Program-made: the position numbers and the translations under genes | Part shown: piece after piece, positions 7,953 to 15,945 of the stretch | Layout: each line of letters opens with the position of its first letter | How positions within the stretch are numbered: position 1 is the first letter of the stretch | Notes under the pieces: generated by a model | Seen by the model: only the letters and a program-made list of their open reading frames with translations | Databases searched by the model: none | Told to the model about the DNA's origin: nothing | NCBI GenBank assembly: GCA_025928155.1 | Contig: JAICKC010000016.1 | Span: 1 to 33,277 of the forward strand | Length of the DNA stretch: 33,277 nt | Direction of reading: 5' to 3' | DNA from: Candidatus Saccharimonadota bacterium | GTDB taxonomy: Bacteria > Patescibacteriota > Saccharimonadia > Saccharimonadales > UBA4665

Positions 7953-9164
7953 ATGGCAGAAAAACAACAAAAACAGCGTATCGTCATCGTAGGTGGGGGC
8001 TTTGGCGGTATAAAGACCGCTCTAGAGCTTGCCAAGTACACTGACAAATTTGATATCACCCTGATAAGCGAGCGATCGGATTTCTGGTACTTTCCCACGC
8101 TCTACCACACGGCCACTGGTGGCACACGGCACGAGAGCAGCATCACTATTAAGCACCTACTGCACGGCAAGGATGTCAAGTTTGTAGAGGGCACGGCTGA
8201 GAGCGTTGACCGCGCTGCTAAAAACCTTATCCTGAAGGGCAAAGACAAGCCGGCTGTTCCATACGACAAACTAGTGCTGGCACTTGGATCAGTCACTAAC
8301 TACTTTAATATTCCGGGCTTGCCGGAGTTCAGCTACGGCGTAAAGTCCATCGGCGAAGCCGAGGAGCTCAAACGCCACCTGCACCAACAGATTATCGACG
8401 ATGGCAAGCCGGACCTGAACTACGTAATTGTGGGTGGTGGTCCGACCGGCATTGAGCTGGCCGGCAATCTAGGACGCTATATGCAAGAGACGCTGAAGCG
8501 CCACGGTATCGACGGCCGACCCGTGCACGTCGACCTTGTGGAAGGTGCTAAGCACCTTATGCCACGCATGCCGAAAAGTGTCGGCCGCGCCATTGAGCGC
8601 CAACTGCGTTCACTCGGCGTCAAGCTCTACCTAGGCAAGGCGGTACAGGGCGAGACTGCTGACGAGCTCACTGTAGACGGCAAACCCATTCGCAGCCACA
8701 CAGTTATCTGGACGGCCGGGCAAGCTAATAATCCTTTCTTTACAGCCAATAGCTTCACGCTTAGCCCGCGTAAGAAAGCGCTAGTGGATGAATTTTTACG
8801 CTCGTACGACGACCGCAGCATTTTCATCATTGGCGACAATGCCGAAACCCAATACAGCGGCATGGCCCAGACCGCCGTGTACGATGCTGAATTTGTCGCA
8901 GCCAATTTTGTACACGAACTGACCGGCGACCCCAAACTGGCATACAAGCCCAAAAAACCAGTGTACGTTACGCCGGCCGGCCATCGTTGGGCAGCAGTGG
9001 AGTGGGGGAACTTCCACTTCTACGGCCTGCTCGGTTGGTGGTTGCGCGAAGCCGCCGACTTTGTTGCCTTTGACGGCTTGGAAGGTCCGGTTGGTGCTGC
9101 AGAGCAACTGACGCAAAGCCTTGGCCGACAAGATCTGTGCTCGGTCTGTGGTAGTGTTTCTTGA
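7953..9164 (+). CDS. ndh: Type II NADH:quinone oxidoreductase (NDH-2)
   Basis: Single-subunit, non-proton-pumping NADH dehydrogenase, 403 aa from the chosen start, normal for the family. The FAD site is at the N-terminus (IVIVGGGFGGIKTALEL, about residues 10-26) and the NADH site in the middle (YVIVGGGPTGIELAGNLG, about 157-174). Other family marks are LVLALGSVTNYFNIPG, TVIWTAGQANN and SIFIIGDNA. The C-terminus is short and ends with a Cys-x2-Cys (LCSVCGSVS), which is unusual; no obvious C-terminal transmembrane helix is present, so attachment would be through an amphipathic segment. The frame extends upstream to 7785, but that part is not protein-like and the TGTTACAAT box fixes the start at 7953. 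It would reduce quinone used by Cyo. Confidence 0.92.
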   Translation: MAEKQQKQRIVIVGGGFGGIKTALELAKYTDKFDITLISERSDFWYFPTLYHTATGGTRHESSITIKHLLHGKDVKFVEGTAESVDRAAKNLILKGKDKPAVPYDKLVLALGSVTNYFNIPGLPEFSYGVKSIGEAEELKRHLHQQIIDDGKPDLNYVIVGGGPTGIELAGNLGRYMQETLKRHGIDGRPVHVDLVEGAKHLMPRMPKSVGRAIERQLRSLGVKLYLGKAVQGETADELTVDGKPIRSHTVIWTAGQANNPFFTANSFTLSPRKKALVDEFLRSYDDRSIFIIGDNAETQYSGMAQTAVYDAEFVAANFVHELTGDPKLAYKPKKPVYVTPAGHRWAAVEWGNFHFYGLLGWWLREAADFVAFDGLEGPVGAAEQLTQSLGRQDLCSVCGSVS

Positions 9165-9237
9165 GTGGTTATGCAGCCAACTAAATAAGTAAGAATCCTT
9201 ACAGAAACAATCCATGCCCGGCCTTTATGCTAGGCCG

Positions 9238-9735
9238 ATGCATTACGATTTAGACGCACTGTCACAACCTACTGAAGTACCTAGAGACCTTACCTACGAG
9301 GCCGGGGCGGAGCCATCCGACGATACGCTCCGCAAACTCGCGCGACTTGCTCTCTCTCCCGAAAGAACCCTCGAAGTAGCTGATGCTGACAAGCTCCAGC
9401 AAGCCGCCGCCGATGTCGCTCACATCAGCTTAAAAGCTGCCGGGGTTGAGGTAGAAGGGGTACGAAGAGCGAAAAAAAAGACGGGGAGTCCCGGCGATCC
9501 AGGGAAAGGACCTAGACGAACGAGGATTCCTAAACCTAAGACCCCTATCACGAAACCCATAACGCCCAGAAGGCAGCCCGTTCGACCAGGACGAAAACCA
9601 CAAGCGCCAAGCGGACCCGTAACACCAGAAAATCCACCGGGCCGCCCCTGGGTGCCTGGAAGAAGAAAGCCGGCACTTCCAGCTAAGCAGCCCCTGGTAA
9701 AACCAGTGAAGCAACCACGCAGAAAGCGCCACTAG
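9238..9735 (+). CDS. Small protein with GatC-like N-terminus and disordered basic Pro-rich tail
   Basis: About 165 aa. Residues around 20-65 read DDTLRKLARLALSPER, then LQQAAADVAHISLK and GVEVEGV, a pattern similar to GatC (the small subunit of the tRNA amidotransferase GatCAB): LA-x-LAL at the start of the first helix and a D/E-x-GV at the end. From about residue 75 onward it is a Lys/Arg/Pro-rich, low-complexity tail (KPKTPITKPITPRRQPVRP and similar), probably disordered and nucleic-acid- or membrane-binding. Start: ATG at 9238, with TATGCT 6 nt upstream; ATG at 9214 is the alternative. No gatA or gatB is nearby, so the GatC link is only a resemblance. Confidence 0.55.
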   Translation: MHYDLDALSQPTEVPRDLTYEAGAEPSDDTLRKLARLALSPERTLEVADADKLQQAAADVAHISLKAAGVEVEGVRRAKKKTGSPGDPGKGPRRTRIPKPKTPITKPITPRRQPVRPGRKPQAPSGPVTPENPPGRPWVPGRRKPALPAKQPLVKPVKQPRRKRH

Positions 9736-9784
9736 TCCCCACGCGTAGTCCCAGCCTGCCCACTATGAGATACTGTAGGGGCGA

Positions 9785-10375
9785 ATGAAAAAGGACGAAG
9801 GGAAGCAGAAGAAGACAGGCCTGAACGCAGCTCAAACAGCTGCGGTACATGTCAACGAAGGACCGGTACTGGTAGTGGCTGGGGCGGGTACGGGTAAAAC
9901 CCGGGTGATCACCGAACGAGTTCTTCGGCTTATCCAGGATGGTACAGCCCCGGAGAGTATCCTGGCGCTTACCTTCACGGAAAAGGCAGCTGGTGAGATG
10001 CGTGACCGGGTAAGCGACACGTCTTTAAGCGCGGCGCTCGATACTGCCATTGCCACCTACAATGGCTTCGGCAACGACTTGCTCAAACAATACGGGAGCG
10101 AGTGGGGACTCGGCGAGCTGCATCTGCTGGGCGACACCGGACAGCTAGTGTTTCTGCGTGAACACTTCGACGAGTTCGCGTTGGAATATTTCGCGCCCAT
10201 TAGCAATCCGGACGGTCAGCTGGAGAATCTGCGCGGCTATGTGTCGCAACTCAAGCAACAGCTCGTCCAGCCCGAAGCATATCTAGAATACGCTAACGAG
10301 CTGCCGGTAGCCGACCCGGCCGACGCGCTTGAAAAAAGCAAGCATCGAGAGCAAGCTCACAACTACCACACCTAA
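9785..10375 (+). CDS. UvrD/PcrA-type helicase, N-terminal fragment before an in-frame TAA
   Basis: N-terminal 196 codons of a superfamily 1A DNA helicase. It contains the Q-motif region (LNAAQTAAV), Walker A (VVAGAGTGKTRVITERV) and motif Ia (LALTFTEKAAGEMRDRV). The frame stops at TAA (10373-10375) in the middle of the 1B region, but translation of the same frame after the stop continues the helicase without gap: LRLCREHQAIDYDDQIYL and then motif II. Relatives often have Tyr in this region, so TAC or TAT to TAA is the simplest change. The two pieces are therefore one gene of about 944 codons with a single nonsense codon: a recent mutation, a base-call error or, less likely, readthrough. Confidence 0.85.
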   Translation: MKKDEGKQKKTGLNAAQTAAVHVNEGPVLVVAGAGTGKTRVITERVLRLIQDGTAPESILALTFTEKAAGEMRDRVSDTSLSAALDTAIATYNGFGNDLLKQYGSEWGLGELHLLGDTGQLVFLREHFDEFALEYFAPISNPDGQLENLRGYVSQLKQQLVQPEAYLEYANELPVADPADALEKSKHREQAHNYHT

Positions 10376-10471
10376 CTGCGCCTCTGCCGCGAACATCAGG
10401 CTATCGACTACGATGACCAAATATATCTAACGATTGAGCTGCTCAAAGCCCGTCCAAATATCCTGCGCGAA

Positions 10472-12619
10472 TTGCGGGACCGATACCACTATATTTTGGT
10501 CGATGAATTTCAGGATACCAACCCCATGCAATCGGCGCTCGTCGATTTGCTAGCCGGTGAGCACCAGAACCTCATGGTCGTGGGTGACGACGACCAGAGT
10601 ATCTACGGCTGGCGCGGTGCCACGCTCGCCAACATTTTGGATTTCAAAAACCGCTACCCGGCAGCTCAGGATGTGACCCTCATCGAGAACTACCGCTCCA
10701 CTCAGAGCATTCTCGACGCCGCTTACCGCCTGATCCAAAATAACAATCCGGAGCGGCTAGAGGTAATCAACAAATTGGATAAGCGCCTGCATGCGCAGAC
10801 AAACAACGGATCGGCGCCCATCGCACGGCATTTTTATACATTGGAAGCCGAATTGACCTGGATCAGTGATGACATTGCAGCACGCCTGCAACACGGCCAA
10901 GACCCGGGCAGCATTGCAGTGCTGGCCCGTAGTAACCCCATCGTGGAACGCGTCCACCAGAGTCTGGAGCTGCACGACATTCCGCATATCATGGCCGGGC
11001 TCAAAAACGATCTATACGACCAGCCGGCGGTACGCCAGTTGCTCGAGGCCCTCAAAGCTGTGAGCGACCCGTTGGACGATTTGGCATTATTCCACACTTT
11101 GAGCGGACCGCTGTTCGAGCTGCCGCAGGGCGAGCTGTCGCAATTTGCCGCAGCATCCCGGCGCGAGCATGCGCATTTGAGCCAGGTCATTGAGCAGTCC
11201 GACAATAGACCATTTAATGCCGCCCTGCAAACGATTGCCGCGTGGCGCGAACAAAGCAGTAGCCTGAACGTCGGCAACCTGGCATTCGCCATGCTGGACG
11301 AAAGCGGTTGGAAGCAGCGTTTGTACGACCAGGCGAACACAGCTGGCGAAACGTACATACAAGTGCAGGCCCTTAAAAAACTGTTCGACACCCTGAGGGA
11401 ATTCGAGCGCATTGCCGGCCTCGCCAGCGTACAGAGCTACCTCGTAAGCTTGCCCGTGCTACAAGCCGGCGGCGGCGAGTTCGAAGATGCGTCGCTCGAC
11501 ATATCCGACTCGCTCGTCAACTGCCTAAGCGTACACCGCAGCAAAGGTCTGGAATGGGACACGGTGTACGTCATCGACTGCACCGAAGGGTCGTTCCCAG
11601 CGCGTAATCACGGCGCGTCGCTCATGGTGCCACAAGAACTAAAGGCCGTTAAAAGCGTCGCAGACGAGCGCATAGCCGAAGAACGCCGTCTGATGTATGT
11701 GGCCGTGACCCGCGCCCGCCGTGAGCTTATCCTGACCTACGGCGACCGGCACGGCACCGGCACGCACCGCAAGCCTTCGCGTTTTCTCGCAGAAATGTTC
11801 GATGCGCCGGCCACCGATACCTTCGAGGCAGAGCGGCAAACCAGCCTAGAGCTATTCGCACCGCGCGAGCTGCCAAGCACTGTGCCGTTGCCGGAAAAAA
11901 TGCTGCAAGACGCTACCTATGCGCTCACCGCCAGCCAAATAGAATGCTGGCTCAAATGTCCGCTCGATTTCTACTACAAACATGTGCTCGGCATGCCCGA
12001 GCCGCAGAACCCGGTAGCCGCTTATGGCACAGCTATTCACACTGTTATCCAACGCATCTTTGAGGGCCGCCGCAAGGGCAATGTGCCACCGCTCGACGAG
12101 CTGCTTGCCGAGGCACAGCAAGCGCTGCCACAAGCCGGTTACCAATCGGCGGGCACCCGCGACCGGGCTCACATGCAGGCGCTGCAATCAGTCCGCACGG
12201 TTTACGACCGTTTTATCAAGGAGGAGCTGCCCATAGAAGTGGAGCGGTCCTTCGGCGTGAATATACCCGGCTTACCGCTCAAAATCATTGGCCGCATGGA
12301 TGCCGTATACCAGCACGGCAAAGGTGTCGAAATCCGCGATTTCAAAACCAGCAGCAGTGTAACCACGCCGCAAAAGGCAAAAGACCGCGCCACCGGCTCG
12401 CAGCAGCTCACCATCTATGCGCTCGCCTGGCAGATTATGCATGGCGAACTACCGTCACAGCTCACGCTCGATTTCGTCGAAACCGGGCAACTAGGCTCGG
12501 TGCGCAAGACTCAGCGGTCGCTCGACACCTTGCAAAGCAAGTTGACTGATCTGGTCGCCAAGCTGCGAGCAAGTGAGTACCCGCGGGGCCGCGATCATAC
12601 TTACTGCTCACACCCATAA
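10472..12619 (+). CDS. UvrD/PcrA-type helicase with C-terminal RecB-like nuclease domain (part after the TAA)
   Basis: Homology in this frame begins at 10376, directly after the stop; 10472 is the first ATG. Helicase motifs: II (ILVDEFQDTN), III (VVGDDDQSIYGWRGA), IV (LIENYRST), V (LSVHRSKGLEWDTVY), VI (EERRLMYVAVTRARREL). From about residue 470 a PD-(D/E)XK nuclease domain follows: TASQIECWLKCPLDFYYK, GTAIHTVIQ, IGRMDAVY, EIRDFKTS and QQLTIYALAW, as in AddB/AdnB-type fusions. Such enzymes process DNA ends. The C-terminus stops at YCSHP, where related nucleases have a Cys cluster (C-x2-C-x5-C) that holds 4Fe-4S with the first Cys of KCP; the cluster looks cut short. If the TAA is real, a product starting at 10472 lacks ATP-binding Walker A. 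Confidence 0.9.
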   Translation: MRDRYHYILVDEFQDTNPMQSALVDLLAGEHQNLMVVGDDDQSIYGWRGATLANILDFKNRYPAAQDVTLIENYRSTQSILDAAYRLIQNNNPERLEVINKLDKRLHAQTNNGSAPIARHFYTLEAELTWISDDIAARLQHGQDPGSIAVLARSNPIVERVHQSLELHDIPHIMAGLKNDLYDQPAVRQLLEALKAVSDPLDDLALFHTLSGPLFELPQGELSQFAAASRREHAHLSQVIEQSDNRPFNAALQTIAAWREQSSSLNVGNLAFAMLDESGWKQRLYDQANTAGETYIQVQALKKLFDTLREFERIAGLASVQSYLVSLPVLQAGGGEFEDASLDISDSLVNCLSVHRSKGLEWDTVYVIDCTEGSFPARNHGASLMVPQELKAVKSVADERIAEERRLMYVAVTRARRELILTYGDRHGTGTHRKPSRFLAEMFDAPATDTFEAERQTSLELFAPRELPSTVPLPEKMLQDATYALTASQIECWLKCPLDFYYKHVLGMPEPQNPVAAYGTAIHTVIQRIFEGRRKGNVPPLDELLAEAQQALPQAGYQSAGTRDRAHMQALQSVRTVYDRFIKEELPIEVERSFGVNIPGLPLKIIGRMDAVYQHGKGVEIRDFKTSSSVTTPQKAKDRATGSQQLTIYALAWQIMHGELPSQLTLDFVETGQLGSVRKTQRSLDTLQSKLTDLVAKLRASEYPRGRDHTYCSHP

Positions 12620-12638
12620 GCATAATCCGCATAGTTGC

Positions 12639-12647
12639 TGCTATAGT
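12639..12647 (+). promoter_or_regulatory. Extended -10 element
   Basis: TGCTATAGT, 39 nt before the TTG start at 12687. Here a short leader with a GGTGGTG-type ribosome site would be made, unlike the leaderless cases. Confidence 0.45.
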
Positions 12648-12686
12648 AGGCTGTGTCGTCCCCAAAGTCGAAGGGTGGTGATGTGA

Positions 12687-13154
12687 TTGAGCCAACTACG
12701 CAAATCACTAACCAAACGGCGCTACAGCCCACGAAGACACTGGCCGATATTCCTGACGGCTGGCGTCCTTGAGACGGGAATACTGGTGGCGCCATTCGTG
12801 GTAGCTCCATGGTGGTGGCTCGGGCTGGTAGTTCTGGCTGCTTCGTGGGCACTAGTGCCAGGCTGCTGGAAACACAAGGACTTCCTCGAGCCCATCCTGG
12901 ACCTGGTACTAGGCAAGAAGACGAAGTTTGACCGCCTGATGGTTGCCACGATGGTTCCCGCCGTCTCACTGGTGACCTTCGTCGTAGCCTCGGCTATTGC
13001 CGCTGCCGTGGGGATATTCGTCATACTGGCAGAATTCCTCATACTCATGGCGATAATCGTAGGTTATATGGCATGGGTTTTCGCGCCTGTGGTAATACCA
13101 GTACTCGTGGTCATCACCGTAGCGAAGCTGTACGGGTGGCCGAACAAGAGGTAG
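12687..13154 (+). CDS. Small membrane protein, unknown
   Basis: 155 aa with a basic N-terminus (LRKSLTKRRYSPRRHW) and four hydrophobic segments (about residues 20-40, 42-56, 90-112 and 116-145). I do not recognise the family. The start is TTG at 12687: a stop codon lies immediately upstream in frame (12684-12686), and GGTGGTG lies at a suitable distance. A long hairpin (13179-13228) and a strong terminator (13244-13271) follow. Confidence 0.6.
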   Translation: MSQLRKSLTKRRYSPRRHWPIFLTAGVLETGILVAPFVVAPWWWLGLVVLAASWALVPGCWKHKDFLEPILDLVLGKKTKFDRLMVATMVPAVSLVTFVVASAIAAAVGIFVILAEFLILMAIIVGYMAWVFAPVVIPVLVVITVAKLYGWPNKR

Positions 13155-13178
13155 CCCCATAGGAAGGGAGACGACGTG

Positions 13179-13228
13179 CGCAGCGCAGAACTTAGCCACC
13201 CGGCTATACAACAATTCTGCGCTGCGCC
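13179..13228. repeat. 13-bp inverted repeat with inner stem
   Basis: GCGCAGCGCAGAA (13179-13191) pairs perfectly with 13216-13228. Inside the loop a second stem TAGCC (13194-13198)/GGCTA (13203-13207) forms. It is 16 nt before a standard bidirectional terminator, so its role is probably not termination itself. Confidence 0.6.
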
Positions 13229-13243
13229 TCCCTATGCAACAGA

Positions 13244-13271
13244 AAAACGCCGGGCATTCCCGGCGATTTTC
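13244..13271. terminator. Bidirectional intrinsic terminator
   Basis: Perfect stem CGCCGGG (13249-13255)/CCCGGCG (13260-13266) with a 4-nt loop. On the plus strand it is followed by ATTTT, on the minus strand by TTTTT. It lies between the convergent membrane-protein and aquaporin genes and can serve both. Confidence 0.85.
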
Positions 13272-13294
13272 GTGACCCTATACGTCGTGGATAT

Positions 13295-14152
13295 TTACGC
13301 TGCGTTCGGATTACGCCGACGAGCCGTACTCGAACGGCCACCACGCTTCGCAGGAGCTTTCTTAGCAGCGGTACTGCGAGACTTGCCGGCAGCGCTGCGG
13401 CTACTACTGCGCTTCGCAGCAGGCCTTTCTTCCTCGTCGTCAGCAGCCGACTCAACTTCAGATTGCGTCAGCGTAGCATTCAGCTCGCTGGTCTTAGCAC
13501 GCTCACTCTTGCTGGTCGCCACCTCGGCGAGCTCAGTCTCTACGAACAATAGATTGTACATATTGAATCCAATGACCGCACCGAGCACCGGGCCAAGCAC
13601 GTATGTGCCCCAGCCCCATTGGTGTAAGCCCAAAGCCACGGCAGGGTTCAGGTAACCGGCCGAGCCGAGTGATGCGATCAGTGAACCGACAGTCAACGAG
13701 CCACCGATGGTTGCAGCCTTAGCCAGCAGGTCAAAGCGCTGGTAAATAGCAGCCGCCCAGCCGAATGAGAAGATGAACGTACCGACCACTTCAGCGACCA
13801 GGATTCGGGCATTGTAGGTGCCGGTGTTGTGTATACCGCTCACCTTAGTGAGGTAGATAAACAGCTCCCAGGCGACCCAACCACCGGCAAACTGCACAAC
13901 CAGGTAGCTCAGGGCCTGCAGAGTGCGTAGTTTGCGAACTGTCCATAAGCCAATTGTCATGGCTGGGTTAAATACCGCCCCGGAAATACCGGCTAACGAC
14001 ATCGTCAGCAGCGCCACGATCAAACCAGCGGCGCTGGAAATAAAGTAGCCCAAAGAAAGCTGTGAATGGGTAATAGCCAAGACAACCAGCGCCAGGGCCG
14101 CTGTACCCAAAAATTCACCCACGAGCATCGCGAGCTTGTTTTTACGAAACAT
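13295..14152 (-). CDS. MIP-family channel (aquaporin/glycerol facilitator-like) with basic C-terminal tail
   Basis: 285 aa. Six transmembrane segments and two half-helices with NPA boxes: SGAVFNPAMTIGLW (about residues 57-70) and SAGYLNPAVALGLHQW (about 163-178). The Arg that normally follows the second NPA (NPAR, part of the selectivity filter) is Val here, so selectivity may differ from classical water channels. After the last helix (about 210) comes a long cytoplasmic tail: an acidic stretch (ESAADDEEER) and then an Ala/Lys/Arg/Ser-rich, histone H1-like stretch to the end (AAKKAPAKRGGRSS and similar). A tail of this kind suggests nucleic-acid or anionic-partner binding, or phosphorylation. 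GGAGG lies 9 nt before the ATG. Confidence 0.9.
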   Translation of the reverse strand: MFRKNKLAMLVGEFLGTAALALVVLAITHSQLSLGYFISSAAGLIVALLTMSLAGISGAVFNPAMTIGLWTVRKLRTLQALSYLVVQFAGGWVAWELFIYLTKVSGIHNTGTYNARILVAEVVGTFIFSFGWAAAIYQRFDLLAKAATIGGSLTVGSLIASLGSAGYLNPAVALGLHQWGWGTYVLGPVLGAVIGFNMYNLLFVETELAEVATSKSERAKTSELNATLTQSEVESAADDEEERPAAKRSSSRSAAGKSRSTAAKKAPAKRGGRSSTARRRNPNAA

Positions 14153-14186
14153 ATAGTATAACCTCCGCTTTTTTGCTAATAACCCT

Positions 14187-14215
14187 AGCGTATCGTGAAC
14201 TTGCGTACTTGTAAA
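14187..14215 (-). promoter_or_regulatory. Promoter of the aquaporin-like gene
   Basis: Minus strand: TTTACA (14210-14215), 17-nt spacer, TACGCT (14187-14192). The -35 is close to consensus, the -10 is weak. It lies 34 nt or more upstream of the ATG, leaving room for the GGAGG site. Confidence 0.4.
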
Positions 14216-14227
14216 GCCTTTGACAGA

Positions 14228-15253
14228 CTAAGCCGCCGTGAGTTCTGGCTCGCGCTCGGGCGTACGTGCAGGTTCTTCGACCGGCCTCACCACGTACACT
14301 GGTAGCTTGCCGTTGGTAAGGATAGCCGCCACTGACAAGGTGTACACGACCATGCTTTGAAACGCGCGCTGCTGCTTAGTAATATCATCCGGATGAAGGC
14401 GCTCGGCCAAATCCTGCAGACGCCACACATCCACGGCAAATACATCGGCCTTGCCGTCGCTGACCTCATGCACCAGCCCCTGGTTTACCGTTGTGCCGCG
14501 TACGCAGTTCAGGATGATACGCGCCTCTAGATGGCCTCCTTCGAGGTCCTTGATAATCTTACCTTCGCCGGCGATTTGGTCCATTACGGTTTTGCCGCGG
14601 TATTCCTGTCCGGCAGTTTTGGCGCTGAACGCCTGGAAGTTTTTGAAAATATCGGAGAGGTGATTATCCGCAAGCAATGCGCCTAGGCCCGCTGCGGCAC
14701 CGTCTTGGCTTTTGCTGACTAGTTTGTCTTTCAGTAACTCAACAACACCTTCAATCTGCTCGGCATAGGTACCGACCGCGCCAACCATCGCGGGCGCCTT
14801 GTCAATCGCGCCACAGCCACAGCTGCCATCCTCAGCATGTCCGGTGTGCGCACCGAAGTCAATCTCACCATCCTCCAGTGCATCAATAGCCTTGCCGAAC
14901 GTTTCGCTCAGCGTACCCGCAGCCCGATCCGAACCGACCAGGTCAGCCATCGCCATGGTGCTGCCACCGCCAAAAACCTTGGCGCGATGCTTGTTCACGC
15001 TGTTGCGCAGCACGTTGCGGCCACGCTTGATGAGCGCGGTAACGCGCCCGTCACCGCAACCATCGTCATCGAGCATACGCCCTTCACTGTCAGTATCGAC
15101 ATCGACCAGGATAGCTGGCGATGTAATGAGCGTGTCAACTCTGCCCATTACCTCGAGCCCAGCAGCCTCCGCGATTTTGTCGCCGGCAATACCGTCTGCC
15201 TGTCCAAACGGAAGGTCGTCGGCAATTTTTTCTACTACAAACTCTGTGTCCAT
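14228..15253 (-). CDS. Soluble protein with carbonic-anhydrase-like zinc motifs, unassigned
   Basis: 341 aa, cytosolic, no signal peptide. Start at ATG 15251-15253 (MDTEFVVEKIAD), with AAAGGA 5 nt upstream; the frame is open further upstream without a better site. In the N-terminal half the protein has DDDGCGDGRV (a Cys-x-Asp-x-Arg motif, as in beta-type carbonic anhydrases), then GGGSTMAMADLVGSD, then DFGAHTGHAEDGSCGCGAID. From the first Cys to the first His is 70 residues, and from that His to the Cys of GCGAID is 11. From memory, the zinc ligands of the carboxysomal enzyme CsoSCA are Cys173, His242 and Cys253 with Asp175-Arg177, almost the same spacing. A degenerate second half may hold NCVRG. 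I infer a carbonic-anhydrase-like metalloprotein; activity is unproven. Confidence 0.6.
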   Translation of the reverse strand: MDTEFVVEKIADDLPFGQADGIAGDKIAEAAGLEVMGRVDTLITSPAILVDVDTDSEGRMLDDDGCGDGRVTALIKRGRNVLRNSVNKHRAKVFGGGSTMAMADLVGSDRAAGTLSETFGKAIDALEDGEIDFGAHTGHAEDGSCGCGAIDKAPAMVGAVGTYAEQIEGVVELLKDKLVSKSQDGAAAGLGALLADNHLSDIFKNFQAFSAKTAGQEYRGKTVMDQIAGEGKIIKDLEGGHLEARIILNCVRGTTVNQGLVHEVSDGKADVFAVDVWRLQDLAERLHPDDITKQQRAFQSMVVYTLSVAAILTNGKLPVYVVRPVEEPARTPEREPELTAA

Positions 15254-15479
15254 GTTATTCCTTTCGCCGCGAGGCACGCTTGCACTCGGATATGTACCCA
15301 CACCCACGTGCCCAAGGTCACGGTTACGTTGCTCTTGCGAACGTGATTCATCTTTTGGTGGTAGTTCCATGCGTAAGAAACGGCGCCATTTGCGCGCCGG
15401 TGTGTGAATTATCACTGTCGGAAAGCAGTGTACACCTTACTCTTAGAAGTATCAACCACTAACGCAGGGGAGCGCACGT

Positions 15480-15917
15480 ATGAAAAAACATCAACACATC
15501 CCACCGAGGAGCCAAGATGCAAAAACTATGGCCCGGCGACTTGATGCCGTGCCGGCCATAAATAAACTGTCAGACGTAGGGGAACTGGCTGCACTCACAG
15601 CCAGTTATCGTCTTAGGGCCAACAACCCGCAACTGCGAGAGCAAATTAGGATCCTTATAAACTCCCTCACCGACGAGATTATCGAACAACTCGACAAAGA
15701 CCCTGAAACCGATGATTTGATTGTCACCGAACTCGAGATAAAAGGTGTCGTAGCCAAGGTGTTCCACCGCGCCACTGCCGCTCTAGCGCTGGGCGTTGGC
15801 GACTCACTTCTAGAGGCTCATGCGCTGAGCGAGCAGTTCACTTTATCCGAGCTAGGAGGACTTGAGCCTGTGTCCGGCATCGTCAGGCCGCAGGTGCCTG
15901 AAGCGGAAGGACTGTAG
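15480..15917 (+). CDS. Hypothetical soluble protein
   Basis: 145 aa, mostly helical by composition, with no membrane segment and no motif I recognise. A good ribosome site (AGGGGAG, 7 nt before the ATG) supports the start. It is divergent from the carbonic-anhydrase-like gene (226-nt gap containing both upstream regions) and convergent with the end of the atp operon. Confidence 0.6.
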   Translation: MKKHQHIPPRSQDAKTMARRLDAVPAINKLSDVGELAALTASYRLRANNPQLREQIRILINSLTDEIIEQLDKDPETDDLIVTELEIKGVVAKVFHRATAALALGVGDSLLEAHALSEQFTLSELGGLEPVSGIVRPQVPEAEGL

Positions 15918-15945
15918 TACTCGGCCACGCCGTGCGGTTAGGTGA

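Noticed and set aside
9785-12619. Recoding of TAA as a sense codon
   Set aside because: Other genes in the window end with TAA normally (for example paralog B lipoprotein), and recoding known in CPR relatives concerns TGA, which is used as a stop here.
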